From the NCBI GenBank assembly GCA_035063885.1, contig JAPSFM010000065.1, positions 1 through 29,002 on the forward strand: DNA of 29,002 bases, in the 5' to 3' direction. Positions 15,505-22,994 of the stretch are shown here, one piece after another. Under the pieces are notes generated by a model. It made no database searches, had not been told where the DNA came from, and was given only the letters and a program-made list of their open reading frames with translations. The position numbers and the translations under genes were made by a program. The first letter of the stretch is position 1. Each line of letters starts with the position of its first letter. The DNA comes from CAADGY01 sp900696665. Its GTDB lineage: Bacteria > Acidobacteriota > Terriglobia > Bryobacterales > Bryobacteraceae.

Positions 15505-16368
15505 TCAAGCCACACCGTGATTCTTGAACCAGGCGAGCAGCCGTTTCCAGCCATCCTCGGCGTCCTGTTTTCGGTAGCTCGGCCGGTAATCGGCATGGAA
15601 CCCGTGGGGCGCGCCGGGATAGATGACGATGTCGGATCTGGAGTTAGCCTGTTTCAACGCTGCCTGCATCTTGTCCACGGTATCGAGCGGAATGCCCTGG
15701 TCCTTGCCCCCGTAGAGGCCCAATACCGGCGCTTTGATCTGGCCGGCGGCGTCAATCGGGTATTTCGGCTGCAACTCGGACGGCTGGCCTACCAGCCTGC
15801 CGTACCAGGCTACGCCAGCATCCAATTCCGGGTTGTGCGCGGCGTAAAGCCAGACGATTCGTCCGCCCCAGCAGAATCCCGTGATCCCTAATTTCCACGC
15901 GGCCCCTTTGCTGAATTTTTTTGCCCATGCCGCTGTATGGTCGAGATCGGACAACACCTGGCTGTCGGGCACTTTCGATACAACGGAGGAGATGATTTGT
16001 TGCATATCCTGGATGTTGGAGACATCGCCTTGGCGCGCATACAGTTCCGGGGCCACAGCCAGATAACCGCACTTGGCAAGACGCCGGCATATATCCTTGA
16101 TGTGCTCGTGAACGCCGAAGATTTCCTGCACTACCAATACAACCGGAAAGTCTGACCCCGTGGCGGGCATGGCGCGGTAACCTGGTATTTCGCCATCGGC
16201 AACACGAATCCGAACCTCGCCGGCTTCCAACCCCTGCGTATCTGTTGTGATGGTTTCCGCGGTAACCGGACGGACAGCCAGTGCGAATCCCACAGCCAGT
16301 TTGGTTACCAGGAACTGGCGGCGATCTTCCGCGCTCTCCGGAAGCAGGCTCAACAGGTCTTCCCTCAT
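15505..16368 (-). CDS. Dienelactone hydrolase-family protein with a Tat-like signal
   Basis: A 287-residue alpha/beta hydrolase of the dienelactone hydrolase family. Residues 16-20 (RRQFL), followed by a hydrophobic stretch to about 37 (VTA), look like a twin-arginine export signal. The mature domain has E82 in VVQEIFGVH, nucleophile C166 in GFCWGGR, D223 in GGKDQGIP and H255 in APHGFH, the complete Cys-His-Asp set plus the activating Glu. Start ATG 16368 has an ideal AGGAGGG five bases upstream. Export to the periplasm argues against a role in chlorocatechol breakdown; the true ester or lactone substrate is unknown. The next gene on this strand is the CMD-family protein. Confidence 0.9.
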   Translation of the reverse strand: MREDLLSLLPESAEDRRQFLVTKLAVGFALAVRPVTAETITTDTQGLEAGEVRIRVADGEIPGYRAMPATGSDFPVVLVVQEIFGVHEHIKDICRRLAKCGYLAVAPELYARQGDVSNIQDMQQIISSVVSKVPDSQVLSDLDHTAAWAKKFSKGAAWKLGITGFCWGGRIVWLYAAHNPELDAGVAWYGRLVGQPSELQPKYPIDAAGQIKAPVLGLYGGKDQGIPLDTVDKMQAALKQANSRSDIVIYPGAPHGFHADYRPSYRKQDAEDGWKRLLAWFKNHGVA

Positions 16369-16475
16369 CGCATCCCTCCTTCAAAGAGTGTAGCGGACCA
16401 GACGTGGAACCCTGGGGCATGCCAGCGTTTCGTTGATTTTGAAACAGGCAATTGCCGCCCTATGTCTTATCAGAT

Positions 16476-16480
16476 GAGGA
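16476..16480 (+). promoter_or_regulatory. Ribosome binding site choosing the SRPBCC start
   Basis: GAGGA lies eight bases before ATG 16489. Two other in-frame ATGs (16462 and 16474) lie upstream of or inside this element and have no such site, so 16489 is preferred. Confidence 0.6.
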
Positions 16481-16488
16481 CTGAATTT

Positions 16489-16950
16489 ATGAGTGAATTC
16501 GAGCGTACAGCCACCATAGAAGCTCCGGCGGGGGACGTTTTCCGGTTTGTATCGAATGTCTCCAACTTTCCTCTGTTCGTGCCTTCTGTACAGGATGCCT
16601 CCGTAGAATCGGGCGATCGGGTGCGCATGCGAGGCGTTTCGGAAGGACACGCTTACGATACGGTTGCCTACCTGCGGGCGGACATAGATCGAAAGCGCCT
16701 GGATTGGGGTTCGGAAGACAACGCGCGATACCGTGGCTGGCTGGAAGTGAAAAGCGGAGATACCACGCCCGATCTTTCCGAGGTCACCATCCATCTGTAT
16801 CTCGGGCAGATGACGAGCAGCGAGCAGAACGCCGAAGACCAACCGAGCGACTTCGAAGAAAAGATGCAGGGTGCGCTGGCGGGTTCCCTGGCCTCGATCC
16901 GCATGCATGTGGTAGACCGGCGTGTTTCCCGGTCTGCGCCGCCAAGCTGA
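16489..16950 (+). CDS. SRPBCC (polyketide cyclase/dehydrase-like) protein
   Basis: A 153-residue START-like helix-grip protein. It begins with the family pattern FERTATIEAPAGDVFRFVSNVSNFPLFVPSVQDAS. The central beta strands (DTVAYLRADIDRKRLDWGSE) and the long C-terminal helix (DFEEKMQGALAGSLASIRMHV) complete the fold. Such proteins bind hydrophobic ligands or act as cyclases or coenzyme-Q-binding factors; no ligand can be named. It is transcribed divergently from the dienelactone hydrolase, about 120 bases between starts. Just after its stop, CAACTC/GAGTTG (16952-16974) can form a 6-bp stem with an 11-base loop but no T-run. Confidence 0.85.
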   Translation: MSEFERTATIEAPAGDVFRFVSNVSNFPLFVPSVQDASVESGDRVRMRGVSEGHAYDTVAYLRADIDRKRLDWGSEDNARYRGWLEVKSGDTTPDLSEVTIHLYLGQMTSSEQNAEDQPSDFEEKMQGALAGSLASIRMHVVDRRVSRSAPPS

Positions 16951-17345
16951 CCAACTCTTATGGAAACGGAGTTGCGTGTGAGCGCCCATGTGGACACTCT
17001 ATTTTTGACTTCCCCGTCAGTGCAACCGCGCTGGGACGCGGGAGCCACAACGCTCTACTCGGAAGACAACGTCAAAGAGGACCCACACGACAGCAAAGCA
17101 GAGATGCCATTTCGGGTTCATCGAAGTCAACTCAGTCCTGCAACAGACCGCCCGAACATGCAACACGGCCAAGAACTTGAAAGGCCTGGCGGTCCGCAAT
17201 CCGTTTCAGGGCACATGGCCAGGATATTTCGGCCTGTTAGACTGTAATAGTGAGTCGGAAACACACGCCGGAGCCATCGTTTGCCGCCGTGGCGCCTCTT
17301 GCGGAAAAGCGGCGCTCCCGGAAGCGAGCGGGATTTTTTCAAAAG
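16951..17345 (+). other. 395-base stretch with no convincing gene
   Basis: Between the SRPBCC stop and the preferred SagB start there is no recognisable gene. A 95-codon frame (16960-17247) is open but lacks a ribosome site, has no domain-like pattern and does not share the GC-rich third-position habit of its neighbours. A GTG at 17250 could extend the SagB protein by 32 basic residues. The stretch reads visibly less GC-rich than the flanks. It may be a long leader, a degraded gene or a promoter region. Confidence 0.5.
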
Positions 17346-17945
17346 ATGGAAGTGTCCCTTCCTCCGGCGGCGCTCACATCCGGCGTTCCGCTTGAAACCT
17401 GCCTGCGAAAGCGGAGAACGAACCGGGCGTTCAGCGATGCCCGATTGATGCAGTCGGAAGTGAGCCAACTACTCTGGGCGGCGCAGGGCATCAGCGGTCT
17501 GGGTGGTTTGCGAACGTGTCCATCGGCGGGAGCGCTTTATCCGCTCGAATGCTATCTTGTCGTCGCGAATGTTGACGGCTTGCGGCCCGGTGTGTACCGC
17601 TATGACCCGGATCGCCACCTGCTTGTCCTGACTGCGGCGGGCGGCCGGAACGAAAAATTGATCGAGTGCTGCCTCGACCAGGAGTGTGCGGGAGAAGGCG
17701 CCGTTTCCATTATCGTGACGGGCGCGTATAAAAAAATGACGGCGAAGTTCGGAGAGCGGGGCATCCGGCTTGCGCATATGGAAGCGGGACATGCGGCGCA
17801 AAACGTCTGTTTACAGGCCACGGCACTGGGTCTTGGCGTCATTGCCATGGGAGTTTTCGATGATGCGGCGCTCGCCGCCGCTCTGGAGTTGCCGGAGTCC
17901 CATCAGCCGCTGTACGTAATCATCGCCGGCCGCAAATTCGTCTGA
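17346..17945 (+). CDS. SagB-type nitroreductase-family oxidoreductase
   Basis: A 199-residue flavin (FMN) enzyme of the SagB/ThcOx branch. It carries the branch signatures LRKRRTNRAFS, LLWAAQGISG, RTCPSAGALYPLECYLV and the GVYRYDPDRHLL strand, ending with a typical ALGLGVIAMGVFDD and ELPESHQPLYVIIAG. ATG 17346 gives the usual start MEVSLPP; GTG 17250 would add a basic, low-information extension. In RiPP clusters SagB oxidises azolines to azoles, but no YcaO cyclodehydratase or precursor peptide is nearby, so this is probably one of the free-standing homologues of unknown substrate. The stop is six bases from the opposing ETF-QO-like gene. Confidence 0.88.
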   Translation: MEVSLPPAALTSGVPLETCLRKRRTNRAFSDARLMQSEVSQLLWAAQGISGLGGLRTCPSAGALYPLECYLVVANVDGLRPGVYRYDPDRHLLVLTAAGGRNEKLIECCLDQECAGEGAVSIIVTGAYKKMTAKFGERGIRLAHMEAGHAAQNVCLQATALGLGVIAMGVFDDAALAAALELPESHQPLYVIIAGRKFV

Positions 17946-17951
17946 TACGGG

Positions 17952-19799
17952 TCAATTCTGCGCCGAGTGCAGCCCTCCGGCTCCGGCCTGGAAAGTGATA
18001 TTGGTCCTTTCCGGGTTTTCCTCGATCGGCTGCGAACAATTCCACACGCAGGCTCCGCAATGAATGCACTTTTCACGGTCGAAAACAGGAATGCCTTCGG
18101 GCCCTGGTGCGATCGCTTCGCCGGAGCAGATCTCCACGCAAACCTGTGTTCCACAAGCTTCGCAGAGCGAGGGATACAGAAACACCACATGATCAGCGTA
18201 ACCGGGAGCCGCCTGCACTTTACCGCCCACCAGCAGCGCGTCCTGGTGCGAGATCAACAACTTTCCGTCGTACGGGATTTTGGGCCAGCCGCACCGCTCC
18301 ATCAGGGCGTCGTGCAGTGGCAGTCGTTTCTCCGCGCATTCGCGGCGGATGCGCGCGACTTCCTCGGAGCCGATTTTGTTTCTGTAGTAATCGTAGACAT
18401 CGGGCAACTCTTCGTAGACTCGCCTCGGTTTTCCGGGCATCGCCAGGTGACCACCGGTGAGACCGGTAAGGACCATGCCGATCAACCCGGTGATCACGCC
18501 GTGGTGAAAGCCGTCGCGCGCTTTTTCGGCGATTCTGCCCTCACGCTCCACCCAACACTGTCTCCGTTTGGCGACATAGGTGGAATCGAGATTATCGCGC
18601 GTGAAAGGCCGGCCCTGCTTGAGCAGTTCCAGCACCGACTCTCCGAGCAGGACGCCGGTGGTCCACGCTTCATCGACACCTGATCCCGTCAGGACATTCG
18701 TGCTGCCGGAACCCTCGCCGATGCGGACGTATCCATCGCCCGCGAGGTAAGGCTCGCCCCGTCTTCCGGATTCCTGAAGTGTCTTCGCACCCCAGGACAG
18801 CAGCCTCCCTCCCTTTACATAACGCCACAGGTAGGGATGCAAAAGAAAATGCTGCAAATACCGGTAGGAAGTGCGCACCGGATTCGCGAACCATGAGGGC
18901 ACGAAAATGCCGGCCGACGCGAGACGGTCCGCATAGACGTAGAGGAATCCGAAGATTTCCGGTTCGGGGTAGCCGAACGTGTGAAGGACGGTGCCTGTCT
19001 CGAGGGGCGTATTCTCCGGAAGTTCGATCACCATCTTTGCGCCGACCGCCCAGTCGCGCCGCGAATGGCCGGTAGGCATTCCGAATTGCTCGTCCATCTG
19101 GCGGCCCACGGCGCCCACCGGGCCGTCAGCGATTACCGTCAAAGCCGCGCGCACATCCATACCGGGAAGGAAGCCCGCTTCGGGGTTGCCGGACTTATCG
19201 GTGCCCTGGTCCAGCAGCCTGACGCCAGTCACCTGGCCGTTCTTGACCAGGGCCTGCGATACCGGTGAGCCCGGCCAGATTTGAACGGCGCCCTCAGCCA
19301 TCAGCGATTGCCCGACCCATTGGTTGAACTGGCCGATCGAGAGCAAGATCCCGCCGTCCTTACGCAAGAAGGGCGGCGTATACGGCAGTTCCAGCGCATC
19401 ATGTTCAAGCGGCAAAACAAAGCGGAATCCCCGAATCAGGGCATCGGCCGCCCGCAAGATACGAGAGCGGCGGCTGGCGCCGGCCGGATCGAGCAGGTAG
19501 AGAACTTTCTCTTTTTCCACGCGCGCGGACATGGGAATCTGCGATAGATCGAGGTCGGGGAAGCTGGCGCGAATGCCGCGCGCCCGGGTAACGACACCCG
19601 ATACGCCGAACCCGATGTCGTCGGCGCGCTCGTAACAGATCACCTGTGGAGGCATTCCCGGCATCACTCTGCTTTCCACCGCCGGTGTTCCGTCCGGATT
19701 CAGGAGGCCGCGGGAAAGCGTGGTCAAAAATCCGCCCGCCGCGGGACCGAAACCCACGCAGACGATATCTACGTCCATGCTCTGGCGTTCGACGTTCAT
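17952..19799 (-). CDS. ETF:quinone oxidoreductase-like flavoprotein with eight-cysteine iron-sulfur tail
   Basis: A 615-residue FAD protein of the ETF-QO/FixC group, which passes electrons from acyl-CoA oxidation to membrane quinone. The FAD-binding GFGPAAGG lies at 16-23, the second FAD motif region DGYVRIGEGSGSTNVLTGSGVDEAW near 360-385, and a hydrophobic GLIGMVLTGLTGG hairpin around 455 that could touch the membrane. The tail holds two cysteine sets: C546-x2-C549-x4-C554-x3-C558 and C578-x2-C581-x2-C584-x3-C588. The classical enzyme carries a single four-cysteine cluster, so this one may hold two. ATG 19799 has AAGGG upstream. It starts four bases after the dehydrogenase stop, so the two genes are surely one operon. 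The ETF subunits themselves are not in the window. Confidence 0.87.
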   Translation of the reverse strand: MNVERQSMDVDIVCVGFGPAAGGFLTTLSRGLLNPDGTPAVESRVMPGMPPQVICYERADDIGFGVSGVVTRARGIRASFPDLDLSQIPMSARVEKEKVLYLLDPAGASRRSRILRAADALIRGFRFVLPLEHDALELPYTPPFLRKDGGILLSIGQFNQWVGQSLMAEGAVQIWPGSPVSQALVKNGQVTGVRLLDQGTDKSGNPEAGFLPGMDVRAALTVIADGPVGAVGRQMDEQFGMPTGHSRRDWAVGAKMVIELPENTPLETGTVLHTFGYPEPEIFGFLYVYADRLASAGIFVPSWFANPVRTSYRYLQHFLLHPYLWRYVKGGRLLSWGAKTLQESGRRGEPYLAGDGYVRIGEGSGSTNVLTGSGVDEAWTTGVLLGESVLELLKQGRPFTRDNLDSTYVAKRRQCWVEREGRIAEKARDGFHHGVITGLIGMVLTGLTGGHLAMPGKPRRVYEELPDVYDYYRNKIGSEEVARIRRECAEKRLPLHDALMERCGWPKIPYDGKLLISHQDALLVGGKVQAAPGYADHVVFLYPSLCEACGTQVCVEICSGEAIAPGPEGIPVFDREKCIHCGACVWNCSQPIEENPERTNITFQAGAGGLHSAQN

Positions 19800-19803
19800 G
19801 CCC

Positions 19804-21993
19804 TTAGTAGTCGAGTGCCTCGGGGATCATAACCCGGGTAAGCGCTTCCGCCGCACGGTCTTTTGCGAGCCGCGCGCCGGTAAGGCAACCGTCCAGCCGC
19901 GTTCGCAGGCGGGTGAACTGCTCCATACCGTCGAAACGTACGCACGGACCCGCTTTCATGGGATGCGATCCGTCGCTTTCCACCACGTCGACGGCGCAAC
20001 TGGCGATGCCTGGAATCAAGTTCTCCAGCACTGTAAGGTCGTCGGCGCTATAGCAGCTTCCGCAACCCTGCTCGTCCCAAGCCGGATGGCGGTTATAGCC
20101 GAAGACGAGTTCCGCACAGATCCGTCCCACTTCTCCGGCGGATCTTGCCGCTTGAACATGGGCAAGGTCAGTGTAAAATGCCGCCAGGCCGGGCAACGCT
20201 TCGGCGACGGTCGGGTTTTCCGCTCCCTTAGCCTCCAATTCGAGAATATCGAGGATCATCTGCCGGGCTGCAAGAACCCAGCACAGGGCGTCGGCCAGAG
20301 CGAAGGTGACTCCCTGGCGTGCGTTCTGGTAAAGCTTAGACCCATCGGCATCGCTCGATTTCTGTAAGCGCTCGAGCGTCCACAGCCACATCTGCATGGC
20401 GGTGGCGAGAGTGCAAGCTCCGGTTCCAGACTTGCTGGAGGCGATCTCGCGCATCTCCACGATCCATTGCCGGTACTGTTCCAGGAATAGCTCGTTCGTC
20501 ATAGTGACGGCCAGTTGTCGCCGCTGCACCGCCTCCGGACCTTCGTAGGTGGCTTCCAACTGGGCGTCCATCCACTTATGACCAAGGAAGCCCGGGCAGT
20601 CCTCGGTGATTCCGTAGCCTCCCATCAGGCTTACCGCTTCCCGCATCATGTTGGCGCCATGGCCAGTGTTCCATAGTTTTGTGGCCGGGCATATGACATT
20701 GGCCACCGAATCGAGCACAAGGAAGCGGACTACAGGATCCTCCGGCATCGCGTGGGAAGAGATCGCCTGGAGCGCTTCGTTTTGCCGCTTCCTGAGCGCT
20801 TTGAATTGGGCTGACCCGCCCAGGATTCCCTGTTCGGCGAGAAGGCGGTCTTTTTCGCGTTCGAGCGGGTCCAGTTCATCGAACAGCCGCGCGGCGGAAA
20901 AGCCGAGAGACGCGCTTGCCTCGCCCGTTGCCCACACATCAATGAGCCGGTGCAGCGAATCTTCGCGTTGCTGGAGCCCGAGCTCATACCGCGGCGAACC
21001 CGGCGCCACCGCGTCCGCCCCGCGGAAGCGTTGCCGCTGGTAACGCAGAACCGGTTCGACGGCAGACAAGAGCTTCGCCGAAGTCATCAGCCCGACCGTG
21101 ACGCGCGTTCGGCGGAATACCGCTTCGATGATCTCGCCGTGGCTATAGCGCGGCACAATGACGCCGTCTTTTATTGTGTAACCGCCAATGATGCGGCTGG
21201 CGGGTACGCGCAGGCTCAGCACGGGATCTCGCGTTGAGGAAAGCTGGTGGACCAGCTTCCGGGTGGGAGTTCCGCGGTCGAAAATTCCGGGATCGGTTTC
21301 TTCCAGGATGATCATCGAGCTTCCCTTAATGCGCTCATCCCCGGAATCCACCGCCGCCGTCACGAAATTCGCAAAGCCCATGTTGGTGATAAAACGCCCG
21401 CGCTTGTCCACCTGCAAAATGGGTTCGCCGTCCTCCGGCCACTCCGCAACACGCACTTTGCCGCCGAGGATCCCTGTTTCCACGCCGGCGTAGGGAATGG
21501 GTTCGGTCAGCGCGAAGGCGCCCCGCCAGGGCTTGCGGTCTTCTCCCGGCGCGGGGGGAGTGCACCGTTTCATGTATTCATCGCGCTGCGCCGGCGTGCC
21601 CCTTTCGTGAATCGGCGCAAGCGCCAGGCATCCTGCCAGGCTGCCCGTGGCGGCGCCCGCGTCTACCCAGGCCAGCTCGAATGCTACCAGCGCAAGCGCC
21701 AAGTTCTTCGGTCCTTCAATGAACCCGCCTTGTTCGGGATCCATGAAAACGCTGGTGATGCCTGCCTCGTCGAAGGCGGTGAGAAGCTGCGCTTTCTCCC
21801 GGGTCCATTCATGTGTATTCCGTGCACCTTCGGCTACCAGTCGCGCGACCGGACCGCGGGCCGCTGCTCGGGATGCCTGTACCAGCATCTGTAGCTCGTA
21901 CCGGCCGGCGAAGCGCCACATGACCTGCCGGACGTCGTCTCCTGGCAGGGTGCGTAGAGCTGCTTTTTTGGGAGTGACCGCGCTGGTTGTCAT
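19804..21993 (-). CDS. Enlarged acyl-CoA dehydrogenase
   Basis: A 729-residue acyl-CoA dehydrogenase-like flavoprotein, well above the usual 380-600. The N-terminal helical domain (30-155) is followed by the middle beta domain (GAFALTEPIPYAGVETG, about 158-265). The C-terminal helical domain has WNTGHGANMMREAVSLMGGYGITE and YEGPEAVQ, where E484 occupies the position of the catalytic glutamate. A charged insertion (about 372-410) and a C-terminal helical extension of ~230 residues (500-729) with several cysteines are added. ATG 21993 is chosen; no strong ribosome site was found. The open frame continues upstream to 22401 but would overlap the NTF2-like gene and carries no recognisable sequence. 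It is directly followed by the ETF-QO-like gene, its likely electron acceptor. Confidence 0.88.
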   Translation of the reverse strand: MTTSAVTPKKAALRTLPGDDVRQVMWRFAGRYELQMLVQASRAAARGPVARLVAEGARNTHEWTREKAQLLTAFDEAGITSVFMDPEQGGFIEGPKNLALALVAFELAWVDAGAATGSLAGCLALAPIHERGTPAQRDEYMKRCTPPAPGEDRKPWRGAFALTEPIPYAGVETGILGGKVRVAEWPEDGEPILQVDKRGRFITNMGFANFVTAAVDSGDERIKGSSMIILEETDPGIFDRGTPTRKLVHQLSSTRDPVLSLRVPASRIIGGYTIKDGVIVPRYSHGEIIEAVFRRTRVTVGLMTSAKLLSAVEPVLRYQRQRFRGADAVAPGSPRYELGLQQREDSLHRLIDVWATGEASASLGFSAARLFDELDPLEREKDRLLAEQGILGGSAQFKALRKRQNEALQAISSHAMPEDPVVRFLVLDSVANVICPATKLWNTGHGANMMREAVSLMGGYGITEDCPGFLGHKWMDAQLEATYEGPEAVQRRQLAVTMTNELFLEQYRQWIVEMREIASSKSGTGACTLATAMQMWLWTLERLQKSSDADGSKLYQNARQGVTFALADALCWVLAARQMILDILELEAKGAENPTVAEALPGLAAFYTDLAHVQAARSAGEVGRICAELVFGYNRHPAWDEQGCGSCYSADDLTVLENLIPGIASCAVDVVESDGSHPMKAGPCVRFDGMEQFTRLRTRLDGCLTGARLAKDRAAEALTRVMIPEALDY

Positions 21994-22044
21994 GATCTTG
22001 ATTGCGGAGCAATTCGGATGCCAGGGTATGAATGGGTGAACAGG

Positions 22045-22066
22045 CACAAACTTGTAGATTTTTGTG
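22045..22066. promoter_or_regulatory. Inverted repeat upstream of the acyl-CoA dehydrogenase
   Basis: CACAAA (22045-22050) and TTTGTG (22061-22066) form an inverted repeat with a 10-base spacer, about 50 bases upstream of the dehydrogenase start in the divergent region with the NTF2-like gene. The spacing and place suit an operator for a dimeric repressor. No regulator gene is adjacent. Confidence 0.3.
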
Positions 22067-22187
22067 GCATTTCGGGGGGAGTCCTGGTCCCTTCGTTGCG
22101 GCAAATCCCCCATGCACCGGCGGTGTTCGGGAGATTGCGCGAAAACCATCAGAGCAAAAAAGGGTTGTAGGTACCGTAAAATGACGG

Positions 22188-22994
22188 ATGATGCTTCGAC
22201 TCGTATTCGCGGGGGCTTGTGCATTCGCCAGCCTCTGCTTCGGACAGGCTGCGGGAGATCTCTTCTCCAAAGCCACACCCGATGTGGACGCGGCGTTGCG
22301 CGGGCGCGTGACCAAGTTCTATCAGGCGCACGTGGACGGAAAATTCCGGGTAGCCGATGAGGTGGTTGCCGAGGACAGCAAGGAAATCTTTTTCGCCGCA
22401 CAGAAGACGCGGTACAAAGGCTTCGAGATTGTAAAAATAGCCTATTCGGATCAGTTCACAAAAGCACAGGTTGTGGTCGCGGTGGACACGGATATGGCCT
22501 TTCCTGGAATGGGCAAAGTGGCTGTCAAGGCGCCGCTCACCACGTTATGGAAACTTGAGAATGGAGAGTGGTTCTGGTATGTCAACCCCAGCCTGGGCAA
22601 AGAAACCCCATTTGGGCTTATGAAACCCGGGGAGGGTGAGTCTGCGGGCGGCCTCTTTGTGAGCAAGGGACCGGATCCGCAGGCGCTCATCAAAATGGTG
22701 ACTGTCGACAAAACAAAAGTGCAATTGGGCGGCGAATCTCCCATCGCGGAAGTTCACGTCTCGAATGGAATGTCCGGCGCCATCTCTCTCTCGCTCGAGT
22801 ATTCTCCGGCGGCCGGTTTCGAAGCGTCGCTTGACACAAAAGAAGTGGTGCGCAGCGGCTCTGCCAAGATTTTGATCCGTTCTGTACAGGGTGAAAAGGC
22901 CCCCGGTTCGACCGCCACGCTTAGACTGCACATCCAGCCGCTCGGCCACACGATTCCGATTGAGGTGCAATTTGCCGATGCTGCCAAAAAATGA
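22188..22994 (+). CDS. Secreted NTF2-like protein of unknown function
   Basis: A 268-residue protein with an N-terminal signal peptide (MMLRLVFAGACAFASLCFG, about 1-20). Residues 30-140 (LRGRVTKFYQAHVDGKFRVADE..., ending TLWKLENGEWFWYVNP) have the helix-then-curved-sheet pattern of NTF2/SnoaL-like domains. The second half (about 165-268) is beta-rich (VQLGGESPIAEVHVSNGMSG) and looks like an Ig-type or BACON-like module. No catalytic residues can be named. Two consecutive ATG codons (22188 and 22191) offer the start; the ribosome site is weak. Its stop overlaps the start of the oligogalacturonate lyase by 17 bases. Confidence 0.78.
   Translation: MMLRLVFAGACAFASLCFGQAAGDLFSKATPDVDAALRGRVTKFYQAHVDGKFRVADEVVAEDSKEIFFAAQKTRYKGFEIVKIAYSDQFTKAQVVVAVDTDMAFPGMGKVAVKAPLTTLWKLENGEWFWYVNPSLGKETPFGLMKPGEGESAGGLFVSKGPDPQALIKMVTVDKTKVQLGGESPIAEVHVSNGMSGAISLSLEYSPAAGFEASLDTKEVVRSGSAKILIRSVQGEKAPGSTATLRLHIQPLGHTIPIEVQFADAAKK

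Noticed and set aside
15125..16368. Reading the hydrolase/CMD pair as beta-ketoadipate pathway genes
   Set aside because: The hydrolase carries an export signal, the CMD protein lacks the usual neighbours, and no ring-cleavage or muconate enzyme is present.
16960..17247. 95-codon frame before the SagB-type gene
   Set aside because: No ribosome site, no recognisable domain, mixed third-position bases; kept only as a description of the gap.
17346..17945. RiPP azole cluster around the SagB-type gene
   Set aside because: No YcaO protein, precursor peptide, protease or transporter is found on either side.
21994..22401. N-terminal extension of the acyl-CoA dehydrogenase frame
   Set aside because: It runs antisense through the NTF2-like gene and reads as non-protein-like sequence; the helical domain starts shortly after ATG 21993.
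22891..22977. Upstream GTG start for the PL22-like gene
   Set aside because: The added 29 residues would overlap the preceding gene in another frame and do not look like a propeller or signal peptide; ATG 22978 has a ribosome site.
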